Origin: JAOPZW01 sp963707695
Lineage (GTDB): Bacteria; Actinomycetota; Thermoleophilia; Solirubrobacterales; Solirubrobacteraceae
Reading direction: 5' to 3'
DNA: 64,000 nucleotides
NCBI GenBank assembly: GCA_963707695.1
Contig: CAVPQY010000003.1
Location: forward strand, 558,001 to 622,000
In this document: positions 41,059 to 49,199 of the stretch, in pieces
How the letters are laid out: the number at the start of each line of letters is the position of its first letter
Position numbering within the stretch: the first letter of the stretch is position 1
Notes under the pieces: model-generated
What the model saw: only the letters and a program-made list of their open reading frames with translations
Database searches by the model: none
Told to the model about the DNA's origin: nothing
Translations under genes and position numbers: made by a program

Positions 41059-41628
41059 ATGACCCGCACCCACCTGAGCTCCGCCGCCGCGGTCGCCGTG
41101 ACGGCCCTGGTCGTCGCCGGCTGCGGGGGTGGCTCGTCCGGCTCGTCGGGCTCGGGCGGCTCGACGACGAGCGCCTCGACCGCCGGCGGCGCGGCGGCGG
41201 TGCGCACGGCCAAGACCTCGCTGGGGACCGTGGTCGTCGACGGCAGCGGCCGCACGCTCTACCTCTTCGCGAAGGACACCGGGCCGAAGAGCACGTGCTC
41301 CGGCAGCTGCGCCGCGGCCTGGCCGCCCTTCACCGCCGCCGCCAAGCCGGCGACGTCCGGCGGGGTGCCCGCCTCCGGCCTGACCCTGGTCAAGCGCACC
41401 GACGGCAAGCGGCAGGTCGCCATCGACGGCCACCCGCTCTACCGCTTCGAGGGCGACACGTCCGCCGGCCAGCTCAACGGCCAGGCCGTCGACGCCTTCG
41501 GCGCCAAGTGGTACGTCGTCACCCCGGCGGGCAAGACCGTCACCGCCACGGGCAAGGGCTCGAGCGGCGGCACGGGCTCGAGCACGGGGAGCACGAGCTC
41601 CTCCTCGCGCAGCGGCTACGGCTACTGA
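41059..41628 (+). CDS. COG4315-type secreted lipoprotein
   Basis: A 189-residue lipoprotein: signal peptide SSAAAVAVTALVVAGCGGG with lipobox VAGC, a Ser/Gly/Thr linker, then two copies of the short repeat seen in the secreted_repeat family (LGTVVVDGSGRTLYLFAKDTGPKSTCSGSCAAAWPPF; VAIDGHPLYRFEGDTSAGQLNGQAVDAFGAKWYVVTPAG). The CSGSC cysteines are conserved in the family. The role is unknown; the protein would be anchored on the outer face of the membrane. The Ser-rich tail (SSGGTGSSTGSTSSSSRSGYGY) is low complexity. A promoter is not evident in the 98 bp before it. Confidence 0.85.
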   Translation: MTRTHLSSAAAVAVTALVVAGCGGGSSGSSGSGGSTTSASTAGGAAAVRTAKTSLGTVVVDGSGRTLYLFAKDTGPKSTCSGSCAAAWPPFTAAAKPATSGGVPASGLTLVKRTDGKRQVAIDGHPLYRFEGDTSAGQLNGQAVDAFGAKWYVVTPAGKTVTATGKGSSGGTGSSTGSTSSSSRSGYGY

Positions 41629-41723
41629 CGCGCGGGCGCTCCCGCCCGGCGGGAAGGTACGGAGCGGAGCGCGGCATACCCCGGCTGCGCGCCGCTCGCC
41701 CCGGGCCTAGGGTCCGGCGGGCG

Positions 41724-42623
41724 ATGGAGGCCAAGACGGTGATGGTGCACGGCCGGCCGGTCGTGTACGCCGAGGCGGGGGACGGCCCGGTGCTGCTCCT
41801 CGTCCACGGGATGGCGGGCAGCTTCGAGAACTGGCGGGCCGTGATGGCGCCGCTCGCGCGCGAGCACACGGTGATCGCGCCGGACCTCCCCGGGCACGGC
41901 GGGTCGGTCGGCGGGGCGGGCGACTACTCGCTCGGGGCGCTCGCAGCCGGCCTGCGCGACCTGCTGATCGCGCTCGGGCACGAGCGCGCGACGCTCGTCG
42001 GCCATTCGCTCGGCGGCGGCATCGCGATGCAGTTCAGCTACCAGTTCCCCGAGATGACCGAGCGGCTCGTGCTCGTGTCCAGCGGCGGCCTGGGGCCCGA
42101 GGTCAGCCGGCTCCTGCGCGCGGCCGCGCTCCCGGGCGCCGACGTCTTCATCGCGGCGACCGCCGGCCCGGCGCGCGCGGTCGGCGCCGCGCTCGGGCGC
42201 GGCCTGGCCGCCGTCGGGCTGCAGCCGAGCCCGGACGTCGCGGAGGTCGCCCGGGGCTACGCGTCGCTGCGCGACGCCGAGCGCCGGGCGGCGTTCCTCG
42301 CCGCGCTGCGGTCCGTGGTCGCCGTCGGCGGCCAGCGCGTGAGCGCCGGCGACCGCCTCTACCTCGCCGCGGGCATCCCGGTGCTCATCATCTGGGGCGC
42401 CCGCGACCCGATCATCCCGGTGGCGCACGGCCGGGATGCGCACGAGGCGATCCGCGGCAGCCGGCTGGACGTCTTCGACGGCGTCGGCCACCTGCCACAG
42501 CTCGAGGCGCCGACGCGCTTCGTCGCCGCCGTCGAGCGCTTCCTGGCCGAGACCGAGCCGGCGCAGTTCGACGCGCGGGCGTGGCGCGCCCGCTTCCAGG
42601 ACGCCGCCGCCGGCGGCCGGTGA
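41724..42623 (+). CDS. Alpha/beta-hydrolase
   Basis: A 299-residue alpha/beta-hydrolase from ATG 41,724. The oxyanion motif is LLVHGMAGSFENW, the nucleophile elbow is VGHSLGGGIA (Ser at about residue 95), the acid Asp lies in IIWGARDPIIPV and the His in FDGVGHLPQLEAP, giving a complete Ser-Asp-His triad. The layout is that of epoxide hydrolase/lipase-like and meta-cleavage product hydrolases. It lies 118 bp before the first WS/DGAT gene on the same strand, so a role in lipid turnover (lipase or esterase) is plausible but not proven. Confidence 0.85.
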   Translation: MEAKTVMVHGRPVVYAEAGDGPVLLLVHGMAGSFENWRAVMAPLAREHTVIAPDLPGHGGSVGGAGDYSLGALAAGLRDLLIALGHERATLVGHSLGGGIAMQFSYQFPEMTERLVLVSSGGLGPEVSRLLRAAALPGADVFIAATAGPARAVGAALGRGLAAVGLQPSPDVAEVARGYASLRDAERRAAFLAALRSVVAVGGQRVSAGDRLYLAAGIPVLIIWGARDPIIPVAHGRDAHEAIRGSRLDVFDGVGHLPQLEAPTRFVAAVERFLAETEPAQFDARAWRARFQDAAAGGR

Positions 42624-42740
42624 GCGGCGGCGGCGCTCGCAGTTTCCCGTAGCGCCGCTGGGTGGAAGCCCCGATGGCCGGGCGCGAGCGCGGGCGTAGC
42701 GTCGGGTCGTCCGCCCCACGGCCCCCGGAGACCCGATGCC

Positions 42741-44171
42741 ATGATCGAGCACCTCAGCCCCCTGGACGCGATGTTCCTCGAGCTCGAGCAGGCCGACGAA
42801 GGCGCCCACATGCACATCGGCGCGCTCATGGTCTTCGAGGCCACCCCGCGGGGCGGCCCCCCGACCCTCGACGCGGTCCGCCGCCACCTCGAGGCGCGCC
42901 TGGGCGCGCTCCCCCGCTACCGCCAGCGGCTCTCTTCCCGTCGCACGGGCGGGCTGTCCTGGCCGACGTGGGAGCCGGTCGAGGGCTTCCACCTCGCCGA
43001 CCACCTGCGCCGCGCGCAGCTCCCGGCCCCCGGCGGGGAGCGCGAGGTGACGGAGTGGTGCGCGGACTACTGGTCGCATCGGCTCGACCGCGGCCGGCCG
43101 CTCTGGGAGGTCATCCTCCTCACCGGCCTCGACGGCGGCCGCTGGGCGCTCGTCACGAAGACCCACCACTGCCTCGTCGACGGCGTCGGCTCGGTCGACG
43201 TGGGGCACCTGCTGCTCGACGCCGAGCCGGCGCCGCGCCGACGGCGCCCGGCGGCGCCCCCCGCGCCGGTCCGGGCGCCCGACGACGCGCAGGACGACGA
43301 GCACGCGCACCGGTGGCTGTCCCCCGGCCTGCTCGCCCACGGCGCCCGCGCCGGGCTCGACGTCGCGCGCCACCCCGGCGACACGGTCCAGCGCGGCCTG
43401 GCCATCGCCGAGCTCCTGGTCCGCGACGAGCTCATCGCCGCGCCGCACACGAGCCTCAACGATCCGATCGGGACCGACCGGCGGTTCGCGGTCGTCCGCA
43501 TGCCGCTCGCGACCCTCAAGGGGATCGCACGCGCCCTCGGGGGCACCGTCAACGACGTGGTGCTCGCGCTGTGCACCGGTGGCCTGCGCCGGCTGCTCCT
43601 GGCGCGCGGTGAAGCCCTGCCCGCGCAGGGCCTGCGCGGGCAGGTCCCCGTGAACATCCGCCTCCCGGAGGAGCGGCTCGAGCTGGGCAACCGCCTGACG
43701 TCGCTGTTCGTGCGCCTGCCCGTGTCCGAGGAGGACGCGCTCGGCCGCTACCGGCGCGCGGTGCAGGAGGCGGAGTCGCTCAAGCACGGCGACCAGGCGC
43801 TGGGCAGCCGGGCGCTGGTCGACCTCACCTCGCTCGCGCCGCCCGTCCTGCACACGGTCCTGGCCCGGTCGCTCTTCGACGTCCGCCTCTTCAACCTGAC
43901 CATCACGAACGTCCCCGGCCCACAGCAGACGCTGTACGCGTTCGGCGCGCCCATGGTCGAGGTGCTGCCGCTGGTGCCGCTGTTCGCGCGCCACGCGGTC
44001 GGCATCGCCGTCGTGAGCTACGACGGCGGGGTCGTGTTCGGGATCAACGCCGACCGCGACGCCATGCCGGACCTCGCGGTGCTGGCCTCCGGGATCCGCG
44101 CCGAGCTGGCCGACCTGCGGCGTCTGGCCCGCAGCCGTCCCGGCGCGGTCGTCGCCCGCGCCGGCGCCTGA
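42741..44171 (+). CDS. WS/DGAT wax-ester synthase/diacylglycerol acyltransferase
   Basis: A 476-residue bifunctional acyltransferase of the WS/DGAT family. The N-terminus LSPLDAMFLELEQADEGAHMHIGALMVFE is the family opening, the active site HHxxxDG is HHCLVDG at about residues 142-148, PLWEVILLTGL precedes it, and the second conserved region is GGTVNDVVLALCTGGLRRLL with the ending FNLTITNVPGPQQTLYAFGAP. The enzyme joins acyl-CoA to diacylglycerol or fatty alcohol at the membrane to make storage lipid. It is the first of three such genes within 5 kb; its closest relative here is the third. Confidence 0.9.
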   Translation: MIEHLSPLDAMFLELEQADEGAHMHIGALMVFEATPRGGPPTLDAVRRHLEARLGALPRYRQRLSSRRTGGLSWPTWEPVEGFHLADHLRRAQLPAPGGEREVTEWCADYWSHRLDRGRPLWEVILLTGLDGGRWALVTKTHHCLVDGVGSVDVGHLLLDAEPAPRRRRPAAPPAPVRAPDDAQDDEHAHRWLSPGLLAHGARAGLDVARHPGDTVQRGLAIAELLVRDELIAAPHTSLNDPIGTDRRFAVVRMPLATLKGIARALGGTVNDVVLALCTGGLRRLLLARGEALPAQGLRGQVPVNIRLPEERLELGNRLTSLFVRLPVSEEDALGRYRRAVQEAESLKHGDQALGSRALVDLTSLAPPVLHTVLARSLFDVRLFNLTITNVPGPQQTLYAFGAPMVEVLPLVPLFARHAVGIAVVSYDGGVVFGINADRDAMPDLAVLASGIRAELADLRRLARSRPGAVVARAGA

Positions 44172-44621
44172 TCAACCCTGCTCGACGCGCCGCTTGAGCT
44201 CGCCCGGGCGGGCGTTGACGAGCATCCCCCGCACGGCCGACTCGACGGGCCCGCGGATGAGCATCCCGAGCACGCGCCCGGGATCGCTGTCGAGGTCGTA
44301 CGTCGCGCGCGTCCGGCCGTCGCCGAGGTCCTCGAGGCGCCAGGCGCCCTCGACCGACTTCAGGTCGCCCTTCTCCTGGGTCCAGGACAGCCGCGTCGGC
44401 GGGTCGTAGCTGAAGCGCACCTGCGTCTTGACGTGGCGGACCTTGATGTCGTTCTCGGTCTCGACCAGCGTGGGGCGTCCTTCGCCGTCGCGCTCCAGGG
44501 CCGACATGGCGACCAGGCCGCCCTGCCACTCCGGGGCCGTGAGGACGTCCGCCACGACCGCCCACACCTCCTCCAGCGGCGCGTCGATCTCCTCGCTGGC
44601 GCTGCCTCCCATGTGTGCCAT
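44172..44621 (-). CDS. SRPBCC-family protein
   Basis: A 149-residue START-like protein: GSASEEIDAPLEEVWAVVADVLTAPEWQGGL, then VRHVKTQVRFSYDPPTRLSWTQEKGDLKSVEGAWRLEDLGDGRTRATYDLDSDPG and a final helix MLIRGPVESAVRGMLVNARPGELKRRVEQG. This matches the polyketide-cyclase/dehydrase group found widely in actinobacteria. It lies on the opposite strand between two WS/DGAT genes, its stop directly touching the end of the first. A carrier role for a lipid intermediate is conceivable, though unsupported by anything except position. Confidence 0.85.
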   Translation of the reverse strand: MAHMGGSASEEIDAPLEEVWAVVADVLTAPEWQGGLVAMSALERDGEGRPTLVETENDIKVRHVKTQVRFSYDPPTRLSWTQEKGDLKSVEGAWRLEDLGDGRTRATYDLDSDPGRVLGMLIRGPVESAVRGMLVNARPGELKRRVEQG

Positions 44622-44726
44622 GGCCGGACAGTCTCGCGGATCGGCCCCATCCGCGTCAGTAGTGCCTACGGCTGCCGCGGCGGCGCCGGGGCGGGAGCAT
44701 GCCCCGATGCCCCCCGGGAGGACCGC

Positions 44727-46196
44727 ATGAGCACCCAGCAGCCGATGTCCAACGGCGACGCGGCGTGGCTCCACATGGACCGGCCGACCAACCTCATGGT
44801 CATCACGTCGGTGATGTGGTTCGACGAGCCACTCGACGCCGAGCGCCTGCGCGACGTGATCGCCGAGCGCCTCGTCGGACGCTTCGTGCGCTTCCGTCAG
44901 CGGGCGGTGGAGTCCCCGCTGCCGTTCCGCGGACCCCACTGGGAGGACGACCCGGACTTCGACCTCGACCGCCACGTCCACCACCGCGGCCTGTCGGCCC
45001 CCGGCGGCCCGGCCGAGCTCACCGAGCTCGTGTCCGACCTCATGTCGACCCCGCTGGACCGCTCGAAGCCGCTCTGGGACCTCTACCTCGTCGACGGGTA
45101 CGGGAGCGGCTCGGCGCTGGTCTCGCGGATGCACCACTGCATCGCCGACGGCATCGCGCTGGCCCGCGTGATGCTGTCGCTGACCGACGAGCACCCCGAC
45201 GCCGGGTTCGCCGGGGAGCGGCCCGACGCGGCCCCGCGCCCGGGCCGCGCTGCCGCGCTGCGGCGCACGGCCACGGCGCCCGTCCGCGCGGCGGCCGCGC
45301 CCGTGCGCGCCGCGGGCGGCGTCGCCGGGACGCTCCTGCACGAGGGCGCCGACGCGCTCGTGCACCCGTCGAAGGCGGCGCACCTCGCCGGCGAGGCCGC
45401 GCGCGACGCCCGCGTCCTGCGCAAGCTGCTGCTCACGGGACCGGACGCCAAGACGGTCCTGAAGGGCAGCATGGGCGCGACCCGCCGGGCCGCGTGGAGC
45501 ACGGAGCTCGACCTCGACGAGGTCAAGGCGATCGGCCACAGCGCGGGGGCGACCGTCAACGACGTCCTCGTGAGCGCGCTGACGGGCGGCCTGCGCGACT
45601 ACCTGCGGGAGCGCGACAGCGCGGCCGTCGAGGTCCGCGCGATGGTGCCGTTCAACCTGCGCCCACTCGACCAGCCGCTGCCGTCCACGCTCGGCAACGA
45701 CTTCGGCCTCGTCTACCTGCCGCTGCCGGTCGGGATCCGCAGCACGCGCGACCGCCTGGCCGCGGTCAAGCGCGCCATGGACGAGATCAAGGACTCGCCC
45801 GAGGGAGCGATCGCGTACGGGATCCTCGGGCTCGTCGGGCTGACGCCGGTCGAGATCGAGAGGCTCGTCGTCGACCTCTTCACGTCCAAGAGCAGCATGG
45901 TGGTGACGAACGTCCCCGGGCCGAAGCAGCCGATCTACCTGGCCGGGACGCGGGTCCGCGGCGTGCTCGTCTGGGCGCCGACGTCCGGCAGCGTCGCGAT
46001 GAGCGTGAGCATCCTCAGCTACGACGGGCGCGTCACGGTCGGCGTCATGGCGGACGCCCACCTCGTGCCCGACCCGGGCCGCATCGCGGACGGCTTCGAG
46101 CGCGAGCTCGGCCGGCTGCGCCGGGCCTACCTGCCCAAGGCCCGGCGGGACGGCGGTGCCGCCAAGCCCCGGCGCCCGCGCGTCGCCCAGCCGTGA
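44727..46196 (+). CDS. WS/DGAT acyltransferase, divergent member
   Basis: A 489-residue WS/DGAT. It starts NGDAAWLHMDRPTNLMVITSVMWFDEPL and carries HHxxxDG as MHHCIADGIALARVML (about residues 136-142), the central GATVNDVLVSALTGGLRDYL and FTSKSSMVVTNVPGPKQPIYLAG near the end, all family features. ATG 44,727 is preceded by GGGAGGA. A long Ala/Arg-rich insert (about residues 170-230) separates the two halves. Sequence and opening differ from the first and third copies, so substrate preference may differ as well. Its stop overlaps the GTG of the third copy. Confidence 0.9.
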   Translation: MSTQQPMSNGDAAWLHMDRPTNLMVITSVMWFDEPLDAERLRDVIAERLVGRFVRFRQRAVESPLPFRGPHWEDDPDFDLDRHVHHRGLSAPGGPAELTELVSDLMSTPLDRSKPLWDLYLVDGYGSGSALVSRMHHCIADGIALARVMLSLTDEHPDAGFAGERPDAAPRPGRAAALRRTATAPVRAAAAPVRAAGGVAGTLLHEGADALVHPSKAAHLAGEAARDARVLRKLLLTGPDAKTVLKGSMGATRRAAWSTELDLDEVKAIGHSAGATVNDVLVSALTGGLRDYLRERDSAAVEVRAMVPFNLRPLDQPLPSTLGNDFGLVYLPLPVGIRSTRDRLAAVKRAMDEIKDSPEGAIAYGILGLVGLTPVEIERLVVDLFTSKSSMVVTNVPGPKQPIYLAGTRVRGVLVWAPTSGSVAMSVSILSYDGRVTVGVMADAHLVPDPGRIADGFERELGRLRRAYLPKARRDGGAAKPRRPRVAQP

Positions 46197-47602
46197 GCGC
46201 CCGGCTGTCCGCCCTCGACGGGTCCTTCCTCGAGATCGAGCAGGCCGACGAGGTCTCCCACATGCACGTGGGCTGGGCCATGGTCTTCGACCCGCTCCCG
46301 GGCGGCGGCGCGCCCACCCTCGACGACGTGCTCGGGCTCATGCGCGAGCGGCTCGCCGCCCTCCCGCGCTTCACCCGGCGGCTGTCCTCGCCACGGGCGG
46401 AGGGGCTCGCCTGGCCGACGTGGGAGCCGGACGAGCACTTCGACGTCGCCGACCACGTGCGCGAGGCGGCGCTCCCGGCCCCGGGGGGCGAGGAGGAGCT
46501 GCTCGAGTGGCTCGCCGACTTCTGGTCGCACCGGCTCGACCGCACGCGGCCGCTGTGGGAGATGGCGCTCATCGGCGGCGTCGCCGGCGGGCGCTGGGTG
46601 CTCGCCACGAAGACGCACCATTGCCTCGTCGACGGGATCAGCTCCGTCGACGTCACCCAGGTCGTGCTCGACCCGACGCCCGTCCCCGGGGCGGCGCCGG
46701 ACGCCCCCGCGGACGCCCCCGGGGACGCCGACGACCTCCCGCACGGGCTGCGGGTGCCGGGGGCCGGGCTGCTCGCGCGCGGCGCCCGCGCCGGCGCCGG
46801 CGCGGTGGCCCATCCGCGCCGGCTCGCCCGACACGGGCGCGCGATGGCCGAGCTCGTCGTCCGTGACGAGCTGGTCGGGACGCCGGCCGCGAGCTTCAAC
46901 GTCCCGATCGGCGCGACCCGCCGCTACCGCGTGGCCCGCGCGCCGCTCGGCGAGCTCAAGGAGGTCAAGCGGGCGCTCGGCGGGACCGTCAACGACGCGG
47001 TCCTCGCGATCGCGGCCGGCGCTCTGCGGCGCTTCCTGGAGGCGCGTGGGGACGAGCTGCCCGAGCGCGGGCTGCGGGCCATGGTCCCCGTGAGCCTCCG
47101 GCAGGCGGGTGAGCAGGGGAGCCTCGGCAACCGCGTCTCCTCGCTCTTCGTGGCGCTCCCGGTGGCGGAGCCCGATGCGCTCGAACGCCATGCGCAGGTG
47201 CGCCGCGCGACCGCGAGGCTGAAGGCGGGAGGCGAGGCGGCCGGCAGCGAGGCGATCGTCGGGCTCGCGGGCCTCGCGCCGCCGGTCCTCCACGCACTCG
47301 CGGTCCGGACGATGTCCTCCCCGCGCCTGTTCAACCTGACGATCACGAACGTCCCGGGGTCGCCGTCGACGCTCTACGCCTTCGGCGCTCCGATGCGCGA
47401 CGTGCTGCCGCTGGTCCCGATCTTCGCCGGACACGCTCTGGGGGTCGCGGTCACGAGCTACGACGGTGGCGTGGTCTTCGGGCTGAGCGCCGACGCGGCG
47501 GTCCACGACCTCGGCGTCCTCGCGTCGGGGATCGAGGCGGCGCACGCGGAGCTGCTGGCGCTGGCCCGGGCGACCACCGACCCCCCGCCGCCGGCACGGT
47601 GA
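46193..47602 (+). CDS. WS/DGAT acyltransferase, third copy
   Basis: A 469-residue WS/DGAT starting at GTG 46,193 within the stop of the previous gene (GTGA). Its opening LSALDGSFLEIEQADEVSHMHVGWAMVFDPL, the active site THHCLVDGISSVD at about residues 142-148 and the end FNLTITNVPGSPSTLYAFGAPMRDVLPLVPIFAGHALGVAV are near copies of the first gene, so those two probably arose by duplication, with the divergent member between them. The enzyme would act at the inner membrane or lipid-droplet surface. The C-terminus is rich in Pro (TTDPPPPAR). Confidence 0.9.
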   Translation: MSARLSALDGSFLEIEQADEVSHMHVGWAMVFDPLPGGGAPTLDDVLGLMRERLAALPRFTRRLSSPRAEGLAWPTWEPDEHFDVADHVREAALPAPGGEEELLEWLADFWSHRLDRTRPLWEMALIGGVAGGRWVLATKTHHCLVDGISSVDVTQVVLDPTPVPGAAPDAPADAPGDADDLPHGLRVPGAGLLARGARAGAGAVAHPRRLARHGRAMAELVVRDELVGTPAASFNVPIGATRRYRVARAPLGELKEVKRALGGTVNDAVLAIAAGALRRFLEARGDELPERGLRAMVPVSLRQAGEQGSLGNRVSSLFVALPVAEPDALERHAQVRRATARLKAGGEAAGSEAIVGLAGLAPPVLHALAVRTMSSPRLFNLTITNVPGSPSTLYAFGAPMRDVLPLVPIFAGHALGVAVTSYDGGVVFGLSADAAVHDLGVLASGIEAAHAELLALARATTDPPPPAR

Positions 47603-47761
47603 CGTCACGACGAGGTCGGTCACGCGACCGGGCCGACGTCGCCCGGCGGCACCGCCGCAGGAGTACAGTCGGGGAACGGGCCACGCCGCCTGCCGTGCGA
47701 ACGCGCGACGCGTGCCCGCCTCTGAGGAGCGCCGGTCCGCCGCCGCTCAGGAAGGACCCCC

Positions 47762-47815
47762 ATGGGTTCCACCGCCTTGCCCCGGCCCACCTCGTCGCAT
47801 CGGATGCCGCGATGA
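47762..47815 (+). CDS. Possible 17-codon leader ORF
   Basis: ATG 47,762 has AGGAAGG 6-12 bases upstream, the best ribosome site in this region, and runs 17 codons (MGSTALPRPTSSHRMPR) to a TGA that overlaps the ATG of the next gene as ATGA. The following gene has no ribosome site of its own, so this short frame may couple its translation. No homologue is known to me. Confidence 0.4.
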   Translation: MGSTALPRPTSSHRMPR

Positions 47816-48243
47816 GCTTCCTCGCCGCCCTCTGGAGCCGCCGCGACGCGGCCGACCCGGACCCGGACCTCCCGCACGCCGACACCGTCGCGATCGCGGG
47901 CTACGGCCGGCTCGACGACAAGGAGGTGATCGCCCGGCTCCCGAGGCTCTCGCAGGAGGAGCTCACCGCGGTCGAGACCTACGAGCGCGCGCACGACGAC
48001 CGGCCGGTCGTCCTCCACAAGCTGCGCTACCTCCGCGGCGACGAGCCGGTCCCCGGCTACGACGACCTCGCCCCGGAGGACGTCCCCGCCGCGCTCGCGG
48101 GCGCCGACCTCGTCACGCTCGACCTCGTCCGCTCCTACGAGCAGCGGCTGCGCGGCCGCGAGCGGGTTCTGGGCGACGTCGAGCGCCTGCGCCGCGAGCG
48201 ACGCGCCGGCGACCCGGCCGCCACGCGGCCGGCGGTGCGCTGA
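47812..48243 (+). CDS. Hypothetical protein with YER-type helical repeat
   Basis: A 143-residue soluble protein from ATG 47,812. After a short N-terminal part there is IAGYGRLDDKEVIARLPRLSQEELTAVETYERAHDDRPVVLHKLRYLRGDEPVPGYDDLAPEDVPAALAGADLVTLDLVRSYEQRLRGRERVLGDVERL: the element VETYERAHDDRPVVLHKL recurs as VRSYEQRLRGRERVLGDV. This resembles, from memory, a short helical domain of unknown function in several actinobacterial proteins. It is translated after a possible leader ORF and followed 11 bp later by a membrane protein gene. Confidence 0.75.
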   Translation: MSFLAALWSRRDAADPDPDLPHADTVAIAGYGRLDDKEVIARLPRLSQEELTAVETYERAHDDRPVVLHKLRYLRGDEPVPGYDDLAPEDVPAALAGADLVTLDLVRSYEQRLRGRERVLGDVERLRRERRAGDPAATRPAVR

Positions 48244-48254
48244 GCCGGGACCCC

Positions 48255-49199
48255 GTGCCCCTGCGCCGGGCCGCGCGCCGTCACCGGACGGCGCTCACGG
48301 TCGCCGCGACGCTGGCGACGGGCGCCGTCCTGGTCCTCCTGCTCGCGGGCCGGCGTCACGAGTTCGCGACGGCCCTGTCCGGCGTCGCGCCGACGGTGCT
48401 CATCGCCACCGTGCTGCTGCAGGTCGTCGCCCTGCTCGCCCGCACCGAGGCCTGGCACCGGACGATCGGCGCGGCGGGCGGGACGGTCGCGCGGCGGGTC
48501 CTCTACCGCGCGTCGAGCGTGCAGGTGCTCGGCGGTGTCGTGAACGGCCACCTCGGCGTGGCCGCGCGGATCGCCGCGCTGCGGCGCTCGTCGCCCGACG
48601 TCGCGCCGCAGGTGCCGACGCTCATCACGGCGGAGCTCCCGATCCTCGCCGTCGAGGCGGCGCTCGCCGTCCTGACGGCGTTCACGCTCGTCGGGCCGCT
48701 CGGCCTGCCCTGGTGGGTGCCGCTCGCCGGGATCCCCGTGATCGCGCTCGCCGGCGCCGGGCTGCGCCACCTGGCGCTCCGCAGGGGCCGGGAGCTGTGG
48801 CGGGGGCTGGCCGTGCTGCGCAGCCCGCGGGGCGGCGGGCTCGTCGTGGGCCTCGTGCTCATCGCCGTCGTGGCCCAGATCCTGCGCAACTGGCTCCTGC
48901 TGCGCGCCGTCGGCGTCGACGCCTCCGTCTTCGACGCGATCGCCGTCCTCATCGCGGTCGTGACGCTCGGTCAGCTCCCGGTCGGGCCCAGCGTCGGCGC
49001 GGCCTCCGCGGTCCTCATCCTCGGCCACGACGGCGTCGCCGCCGTCGCGGCGGCCGGCCTCCTGCTGACGGCGACCGGCACGATCGGCGGGCTCGGCTTC
49101 GCCGCCTGGGCCGGGCTGGACCGCCTCGGCGCGGCGTGGTGGGCGCGCCCGCCGGCGTCCCTGCCGGCGCCGGTCCCTAGCGGTCGCGGAGCGCCATGA
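48255..49199 (+). CDS. Lysylphosphatidylglycerol synthase-like membrane protein
   Basis: A 314-residue protein with about eight hydrophobic helices of the LPG-synthase/AglD transmembrane family: LLARTEAWHRTIGAAGGTVARRVLYRASSVQVLGGVVNGHLGVAARIAALRR and LPVGPSVGAASAVLILG near the end, in the same order as in the protein at 16,531 but with little identity. GTG 48,255 is the likely start. Probably a lipid flippase or transporter component. Its last 23 bases overlap the convergent secreted-protein gene. Confidence 0.75.
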   Translation: MPLRRAARRHRTALTVAATLATGAVLVLLLAGRRHEFATALSGVAPTVLIATVLLQVVALLARTEAWHRTIGAAGGTVARRVLYRASSVQVLGGVVNGHLGVAARIAALRRSSPDVAPQVPTLITAELPILAVEAALAVLTAFTLVGPLGLPWWVPLAGIPVIALAGAGLRHLALRRGRELWRGLAVLRSPRGGGLVVGLVLIAVVAQILRNWLLLRAVGVDASVFDAIAVLIAVVTLGQLPVGPSVGAASAVLILGHDGVAAVAAAGLLLTATGTIGGLGFAAWAGLDRLGAAWWARPPASLPAPVPSGRGAP

